A stretch of 64,000 nt of DNA from Salinilacustrithrix sp003476595. GTDB lineage: Bacteria > Actinomycetota > Acidimicrobiia > Acidimicrobiales > Salinilacustritrichaceae. The stretch is from assembly GCA_963972525.1 (NCBI GenBank), contig CAXAUZ010000001.1, positions 124,001 through 188,000 of the forward strand, in the 5' to 3' direction. Both the position numbers and the translations under genes were made by a program. Positions within the stretch are counted from its first letter, which is position 1. Each line of letters begins with the position of its first letter. The notes beneath the pieces were generated by a model. That model was given only the letters and a program-made list of their open reading frames with translations, was not told where the DNA came from and ran no database searches. This document shows, one piece after another, positions 59,814 through 64,000 of this stretch.

Positions 59814-60460
59814 GGTGCGGTCCAGAGGTCGGCGAGGGGGGTGTGGGGGTCGGTGCCTGGGTCGGCGGCCTTGGCGGCGGCCACGAAGGCCCGAACGGCA
59901 TCGGGGTCCTTCTTCCCGAAGGACGCCTCGACCCCGGAGGCGACGTCGACGCCCCAGGGCTGCACCGTGCGGATGGCGTCAGCGACGGTGTCGGGTCGGA
60001 GGCCGCCGGCGAGGAGCACGCGGTGGCGACGGGTGAGGTCGCCGACCAGGCTCCAGTCGAAGGGCTCACCGCCGCCGGGCGTGGGTGCGTCGAGCAGGAG
60101 GATGTCGGCCCCGTGGCGGTCGATCTCGTCCAGCTGGGGGTCGCCGGCCGCCATGCCCCGGATCAGCACCGGGACCCGCTCGTGCACCTGGGCGCTGGTG
60201 GCGGGTGTCTCGGCGCCGTGGAGCTGGGCGGCCCGCAAGCCGACCTCGTCGACGATCTCGAGGACCTCCCTGGCCAGGTGGTCGCGGAACACGCCGACGG
60301 TGAGCACGTGGTCCGGTACGGCGGCCACGATCTCCTTGGCCTCCTCGACGCTGACCTGGCGACGGGAGGGGGCGAAGATCACGCCGATGGCGTCGGCACC
60401 GGCGTCGACGGCCAGCTCGGCGTCAGCGGCGCTGGTGGTGGCGCAGATCTTCACGAACAC
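59810..60460 (-). CDS. trpF: Phosphoribosylanthranilate isomerase
   Basis: TrpF converts N-(5-phosphoribosyl)anthranilate to the carboxyphenylamino-deoxyribulose form. The 216-residue protein begins VFVKICATTSAADA with the catalytic Cys 6 (the usual KICG is KICA here), has GVIFAPSRRQVS, QLHGAE and LLAGGLRPDTV with the phosphate loop. GTG 60460 is fixed by TACGGT 7 nt upstream, so trpF has its own leaderless promoter in addition to read-through from trpC. Confidence 0.93.
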   Translation of the reverse strand: MFVKICATTSAADAELAVDAGADAIGVIFAPSRRQVSVEEAKEIVAAVPDHVLTVGVFRDHLAREVLEIVDEVGLRAAQLHGAETPATSAQVHERVPVLIRGMAAGDPQLDEIDRHGADILLLDAPTPGGGEPFDWSLVGDLTRRHRVLLAGGLRPDTVADAIRTVQPWGVDVASGVEASFGKKDPDAVRAFVAAAKAADPGTDPHTPLADLWTAP

Positions 60461-60467
60461 GGCCGCG

Positions 60468-60473
60468 ACCGTA
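60468..60473 (-). promoter_or_regulatory. -10 element of an internal leaderless promoter (trpF)
   Basis: On the minus strand TACGGT is followed by 7 nt and GTG 60460, inside the trp gene run. Confidence 0.6.
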
Positions 60474-60504
60474 CCGGTGCCCCGCCCCGTTCCTGCAGCG
60501 CGAT

Positions 60505-60577
60505 GTTTCGTCGTCGCTGCCAGTTTCCTCCGGCGCTCAGCCCGCAGAGGCTCAGGAACTGGCAGCGGTGGCGGAAC
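60505..60577. repeat. Repeat B, paired copy between trpC and trpF
   Basis: GTTTCGTCGTCGCTGCCAG (60505-60523) and CTGGCAGCGGTGGCGGAAC (60559-60577) are imperfect inverted arms with a 35-nt loop that also pairs partly (AGTTTCCT with AGGAACT). The right arm and part of the loop form the last codons of trpC. Confidence 0.6.
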
Positions 60578-61343
60578 GGAGGGCGGCGACGGCGGCGGTG
60601 GGGTCACCGGAGGTGACGAGGGACTCCCCCACCAGGACGGCGTCGTAGCCGGCCTCGGCGAGGGCCCTGGCGTCGTCGGCGTCGCGCACGCCGGACTCGG
60701 CGACCGACACGACGTGGTCGGGGAACGCGGCGGCCATGCGCACGGCCCGCTCGTGGTCGACCTCGAAGGTGACGAGATCGCGCTGGTTCACGCCCACGAG
60801 CGTGGCGCCGACGGCGAGGGCCCGCTCGAGCTCGGCTTCGTCGTGGACCTCGACCAGGGCGTCGAGGCCGATCTCGGTGGCGGTGCGGTGGAAGGCGGCC
60901 AGCTCCTCGTCGTCGAGGGCAGCGGCGATGAGCAGCACGCAGTCGGCACCCATCAGCCGGGCGTCGAGCACGTCCTTGGCCGACACGGTGAAGTCCTTGC
61001 GCAGCACCGGCAGCCGGGTGCCGGCCCGGGCCGCGGCGAGGTCCTCGGGCGACCCGCCGAAGTGCACCTCGTCGGTGAGCACCGACAGGCACGTGGCACC
61101 GCCCTGCTCGTACTGGCCGGCGAGGCGGGCCGGGTCGAGGTCGGCGAACAGGTCGCCCTTCGACGGCGAGCGGCGCTTCACCTCGGCGATGACCGCCAGG
61201 CCCTCCGCGGCGCGCAGGGCCTCGGCGAAGCCGCGGGTCGGCTCGGCGCCCTCGAGGGCGCGCCGGAGCACGGCCTCCGACCGCTCGTCGCCGGCGGCGG
61301 TCAGCCGGTGGGCGAGCAGGATGCCGTCGAGGTACGTGGCCAT
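60552..61343 (-). CDS. trpC: Indole-3-glycerol phosphate synthase
   Basis: TrpC closes the indole ring before tryptophan synthase. The 263-residue protein has VIAEVKRRSPSKGDL with the catalytic Glu and Lys, CLSVLTDEVHFGGS, VLRKDFTV with the second catalytic Lys, and VGVNQRDL and SVAESGV. It starts at ATG 61343, 22 bp after the ABM-fold gene. Its C-terminal seven residues are supplied by a copy of repeat B. trpE, trpG and trpD are not in the window. Confidence 0.95.
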   Translation of the reverse strand: MATYLDGILLAHRLTAAGDERSEAVLRRALEGAEPTRGFAEALRAAEGLAVIAEVKRRSPSKGDLFADLDPARLAGQYEQGGATCLSVLTDEVHFGGSPEDLAAARAGTRLPVLRKDFTVSAKDVLDARLMGADCVLLIAAALDDEELAAFHRTATEIGLDALVEVHDEAELERALAVGATLVGVNQRDLVTFEVDHERAVRMAAAFPDHVVSVAESGVRDADDARALAEAGYDAVLVGESLVTSGDPTAAVAALRSATAASS

Positions 61344-61365
61344 GGCCCGTCGCCCGTGCCGGTGG

Positions 61366-61677
61366 TCAGCCGGGGAGGCCCTTGGCCTGCACCGGGGTGC
61401 AGATGTGCAGCTCGGGGGCGCCGGCGAGGAGGCCGCCGATCTTGCCGCCGAAGGCCTTGAAGGCGTCGCTGGCGCCGTGGGCCTTGAGGGCGTCGTTGTC
61501 GGTGTACATCTCGTAGACCCACACGGAGGTCTCGTCGCCGGTGTCGGTGCTGATGGCGTACACGCGGGTGCCGTCCTCGGACTCGACCTGCGGGAAGTAC
61601 TCCTGGAAGGCGGCGACGATCTCGTCACGCTTGCCTTCCTGGGCCTGGATGCGGGCGATGACGGTGAGCTGCGACAT
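61366..61677 (-). CDS. ABM-domain small protein (antibiotic biosynthesis monooxygenase fold)
   Basis: The 103-residue protein has the ferredoxin-like ABM pattern: LTVIARIQAQEGKRDEIVAAF, then VYEMYTDNDALKAHGASDAF. Members are small dimeric monooxygenases or related proteins. ATG 61677 follows TAGCGT by 8 nt (leaderless). It is the first gene of the run ending in trpA, so the same promoter may drive trpC. Any link to tryptophan or indole chemistry is only suggested by position. Confidence 0.8.
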   Translation of the reverse strand: MSQLTVIARIQAQEGKRDEIVAAFQEYFPQVESEDGTRVYAISTDTGDETSVWVYEMYTDNDALKAHGASDAFKAFGGKIGGLLAGAPELHICTPVQAKGLPG

Positions 61678-61685
61678 GGGCGGCG

Positions 61686-61691
61686 ACGCTA
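61686..61691 (-). promoter_or_regulatory. -10 element of a leaderless promoter (ABM protein and trp genes)
   Basis: On the minus strand TAGCGT is followed by 8 nt and ATG 61677. Confidence 0.6.
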
Positions 61692-61714
61692 CCCGACGGC
61701 CTCGCCGTGGACGG

Positions 61715-62275
61715 TCACTCCCGGTCGGAGCGGCTGGCGTTGATGAGGGCGACGAAGGGCAGGGCGAGGAAGCTCAGCCCGGCGAGCGCGAGCACGAAGA
61801 ACCCGGCGATGAGCATCCCGCCGTAGCCGAGGAACGCGCCGCCGAGGATCATGGTGACGCCGACCGCGGCCAGCGTCGCGGGGGCGAGGGCGAACAGCCG
61901 GGGGATGCTGGGGGCGCCCGTGGGCGTGTCGTCGAAGAGCCGGGGGTCGACGTCGTCGGAGGTGTCGAAGGGCTGGAACGAGCTGTCCGGATCCCGCACG
62001 TGGGCGCCGCTCGCCGTGGTCGACGGGCCGGCGAGGCGGGCGTCGTATGCGGCACGCTTGGCCGGGTCGGACAGGACCGTCCACGCCGCGTTCACCCGGG
62101 CCATCCGGGCGGCGGCGTCGGCTCGGGCCTGCTCGCTGGAGGCGCCCATGCGGTCGGGGTGGTGACGGCGGGCCAGGGCCACGTAGGCGGCGCGGATGTC
62201 CGCCGGGGACGCGGAGGGGGCGACGCCGAGCTCGTCGTAGTGGCGGGGCTCCCTCCCGTCCTGCTGGTGACCCAT
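61715..62275 (-). CDS. J-domain protein with C-terminal membrane helices
   Basis: The 186-residue protein has an N-terminal J domain (HYDELGVAPSASPADIRAAY, His-Pro-Asp at 39-41) that would stimulate a DnaK ATPase, an acidic linker, and two hydrophobic segments (about 125-148 and 150-175). It lacks the G/F and zinc regions of DnaJ, so it is a membrane-tethered co-chaperone-like protein. ATG 62275 follows TAGGGT by 7 nt; the GTG three codons earlier lies at the edge of that element. Confidence 0.85.
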   Translation of the reverse strand: MGHQQDGREPRHYDELGVAPSASPADIRAAYVALARRHHPDRMGASSEQARADAAARMARVNAAWTVLSDPAKRAAYDARLAGPSTTASGAHVRDPDSSFQPFDTSDDVDPRLFDDTPTGAPSIPRLFALAPATLAAVGVTMILGGAFLGYGGMLIAGFFVLALAGLSFLALPFVALINASRSDRE

Positions 62276-62282
62276 GGGGGCC

Positions 62283-62288
62283 ACCCTA
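62283..62288 (-). promoter_or_regulatory. -10 element of a leaderless promoter (J-domain protein)
   Basis: On the minus strand TAGGGT is followed by 7 nt and ATG 62275. Confidence 0.6.
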
Positions 62289-62306
62289 CGAGGGCCTCCG
62301 TCGTCC

Positions 62307-63206
62307 TCAGTCGTCCTCGGTCGTCGTCGGGCCCGACGGCGGGGTCACCCCGTCCGGCTCCGTCGTGGTCGTGGTCGTGGTCGTCGGGCGGGGTGCGCAG
62401 GACGGGACCTCGAGCGGGAAGGTGCGCTCCTCGGCGCCGGCGGGCACCACCGCGGTCGCGGTCACCGAGGCGGTCTGCTCGCAGCGGTAGGTGAACACGG
62501 CCACGCCGTCGCTGTCCGTGGCGCTCGGGGCGTCGACCAGCTCCCACCCGGCCGATCGCACCTGCACCGGCTGCCCCGGGAGCGGCCGGGTCCGGGCGAC
62601 GCCGTCGTCACCGACCACCTTCTCCACGACCCTCACCGCGAGGCTCACCGTGTCGCCCACCGTCGGCGCCGGCGGCGTGACGTCGGAGAGCACGAGGATC
62701 CCCTGGTGCTCGCGGACCACCAACCGCAGCTCCCGCGGCTGGGACTCGGTGAGGAAGAAGACCTCGGGCTCGAGCATCGCCAGCGTGGGCGGGGCGAACG
62801 CCCGCACGCGGATGCGCCCACCCGGCAGCCCCTCCAGCACCCAGGTGCCGTCGTCGCCCGTGCGGACCTCGCGGACCTGGACCGCGTCGCCGACCAGCCG
62901 CTCGATGCGCACGATCGCGCCCGGGACCGGCCCCGACGGGCCGGTGACGTCGCCGCTGAGGATCGCGTCGCCGAACTCGGCCAGGCTCGTGGTCGTCTGG
63001 CCGGCCACGGCCTGCAGGACGGTGCGGGAGTGGTCGACCGAGGTCGTGGTCTCCGCCGGCTGGGTCGTGGCGGTGGGATCGGGCGGGGGCAGGGTGGCCC
63101 GCTCGGGGGCGCTGCAGGTGCTGCCGAACACGGCGATCACGAGGGCCACGCCCGCCACCACGGCGACGAGGCGTCCGGGGTGGCGCACCTGCGGGAACCG
63201 CACCAC
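62307..63206 (-). CDS. Exported protein with a carboxypeptidase-regulatory-like domain
   Basis: The 299-residue protein has a basic N-terminus and a hydrophobic segment (about 12-29) ending at FGSTC, which may be a signal anchor or a poor lipobox. A Thr/Pro-rich stretch is followed by GDVTGPSGPVPGAIVRIERL...DDGTWVLEGLPGGRIRVRA, the pattern of CarboxypepD_reg-like Ig folds, then a second beta-rich domain with two Cys and a Thr-rich C-terminal tail. It is probably outside the membrane. It starts 5 bp after ygfZ; GTG 63203 is an alternative start. Confidence 0.75.
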   Translation of the reverse strand: MVRFPQVRHPGRLVAVVAGVALVIAVFGSTCSAPERATLPPPDPTATTQPAETTTSVDHSRTVLQAVAGQTTTSLAEFGDAILSGDVTGPSGPVPGAIVRIERLVGDAVQVREVRTGDDGTWVLEGLPGGRIRVRAFAPPTLAMLEPEVFFLTESQPRELRLVVREHQGILVLSDVTPPAPTVGDTVSLAVRVVEKVVGDDGVARTRPLPGQPVQVRSAGWELVDAPSATDSDGVAVFTYRCEQTASVTATAVVPAGAEERTFPLEVPSCAPRPTTTTTTTTEPDGVTPPSGPTTTEDD

Positions 63207-63211
63207 GGGCC

Positions 63212-64000
63212 TCAGCTGATGGGGAGCACGCGCACGACCCCGGGCACGCCGCCGACGGTGACCTCGGCACCCTCCAGGACGGCCCGTCCGAGGAAGGCGA
63301 GGGCGATGGGCCCGTGCCGGTCCGACACCGCCGCAGTCGTGACGGTGGCGGCCGGTCCGTCGCACTCGACGGGCGTGCCCTCCTCGACCGGGGCGTCGAG
63401 CACGATGGCGCGCAGGTGGCGGGGCACGTTGCCGCCGCGGCTGTCGATGCGGGCGGTGAGCTCCTGGCCGACGAAGCAGCCCTTGGTGAACGAGACGGAC
63501 TCGTCCACGATCCAGTCGCCGATCTCGGCGGGGATCGTGGCCTCGGTGAGCTCGCGGCCCATGGCGGGCACGCCGTGCTCGACGTCGTGGGCCCGGAGCT
63601 GGGCGGCGGTCATCGGCTCGACCTCGGCCGGGAGCTCCGCGCCGGGACCGAGCAGGTCGTAGCCCGTGACGGTGCCCCCGGGCGGGGCGAGGCGCAGGAC
63701 GCCGTCGGGGACGTCGCCCCGAGGGGCGCCGGTGCCGCGCACGGCGACGGCGGGCCAGTCGAGCACCTCCAGCTCGGCCTTGGTGCGGATGAGGAACCGC
63801 TTCAGGCGGTCGTGCAGGGCCTGGCCCCAGCCGTCGTCGATGTCGAGGAGGACCTCGTCGGCGGCGGTGCGGGTGATGCGGGCCCAGGCGTCGACCTTGC
63901 CCTGGGGCTGGAGCACGAACGTCCACGACGAGGTGTGCACCCCGAGCGCGTCCACGTCCTGGCTCAGCTGGCCCTGGAGGAACGTCAGGGCGTCGGGGCC
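63212..64000 (-). CDS. ygfZ: YgfZ/GcvT-like folate-binding protein (N-terminus beyond window)
   Basis: The frame runs past the window edge without a start, so the first codons are missing; the visible part begins GPDALTFLQGQLSQDV, the usual YgfZ beginning. The family signature is intact in FTKGCFVGQELTARIDSRGG (KGCxxGQE), and the C-terminal beta-barrel-like part ends VVRVLPIS. YgfZ helps to build or repair Fe-S proteins in a folate-dependent way. It is co-transcribed with the exported protein that follows. Confidence 0.9.
   Translation of the reverse strand, partial: GPDALTFLQGQLSQDVDALGVHTSSWTFVLQPQGKVDAWARITRTAADEVLLDIDDGWGQALHDRLKRFLIRTKAELEVLDWPAVAVRGTGAPRGDVPDGVLRLAPPGGTVTGYDLLGPGAELPAEVEPMTAAQLRAHDVEHGVPAMGRELTEATIPAEIGDWIVDESVSFTKGCFVGQELTARIDSRGGNVPRHLRAIVLDAPVEEGTPVECDGPAATVTTAAVSDRHGPIALAFLGRAVLEGAEVTVGGVPGVVRVLPIS

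Overview
The window is GC-rich DNA (mostly G/C at third codon positions) from an actinobacterium. I think an Acidimicrobiia-type organism is most likely. The reasons are a gene neighbourhood uvrA-uvrB-coaE / rpsA / polA-pdtaR that matches the mycobacterial order polA-rpsA-coaE-uvrB-uvrA, a discrete type II fatty-acid synthase set, trpCFBA, Tad pilus genes without an outer-membrane secretin, and many leaderless TAnnnT promoters. No marker in the window fixes the genus. Genes are tightly packed and no gap exceeds about 300 bp.

Layout. (1) 1-15.2 kb is a surface-glycan locus: a DPM1-type transferase, a methyltransferase and a GT-C-like membrane protein; nadA with two glycosyltransferases; a minus-strand run led by a polyprenyl-phosphate sugar transferase, with three further glycosyltransferases, an ABC exporter and an StrF-like transferase; then one more glycosyltransferase and two methyltransferases. 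(2) 15.2-22.5 kb is uvrA, a GT-C-like membrane protein, uvrB and coaE on the minus strand. (3) 22.6-34.1 kb is a Tad (type IVc) pilus block: cpaB, cpaE, cpaF, tadB, tadC, a NarL-type histidine kinase and response regulator, two Flp pilins, a membrane protein, and a second cpaF on the opposite strand. (4) 34.2-43.9 kb holds rpsA, a three-gene insert bounded by inverted copies of a 50-bp palindromic repeat, a methyltransferase, polA and the ANTAR regulator pdtaR. (5) 44-48.5 kb has malQ, then tadE and tadG (the remaining Tad parts, about 15 kb from the main block) and tRNA-Leu(CAA). (6) 48.6-54.6 kb is a very small Cys-containing protein, fabD-fabH-fabG-acpP-fabF, a small lipoprotein, then convergent globin-bcp-fabZ. 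(7) 54.6-58 kb has a metallo-beta-lactamase protein and a HIT-like protein, divergent from a dienelactone-hydrolase family gene and a YihY-type membrane protein, with repeated operator-like boxes between them. (8) 57.9-64 kb is trpA, trpB, trpF, trpC, a small ABM-fold protein, a J-domain membrane protein, an exported carboxypeptidase-regulatory-like protein and a partial ygfZ.

How the parts fit. CpaB, CpaE, CpaF, TadB and TadC form the inner-membrane pilus motor, Flp1/Flp2 are the pilins and TadE/TadG the minor pilin-like parts; the prepilin peptidase is not in the window. The kinase/regulator pair between the motor and the pilins is the obvious candidate controller. The fab genes supply acyl chains, and the glycan locus has an initiating transferase plus a lipid-linked-glycan-type ABC exporter.

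The most notable unexplained structures are the set of 13 exactly spaced leaderless promoters (which also revise several start codons), two families of dispersed palindromic repeats, the clustered GACGAATC boxes at 56.2-56.3 kb, and a kinase gene with no standard start codon before its first membrane helix.
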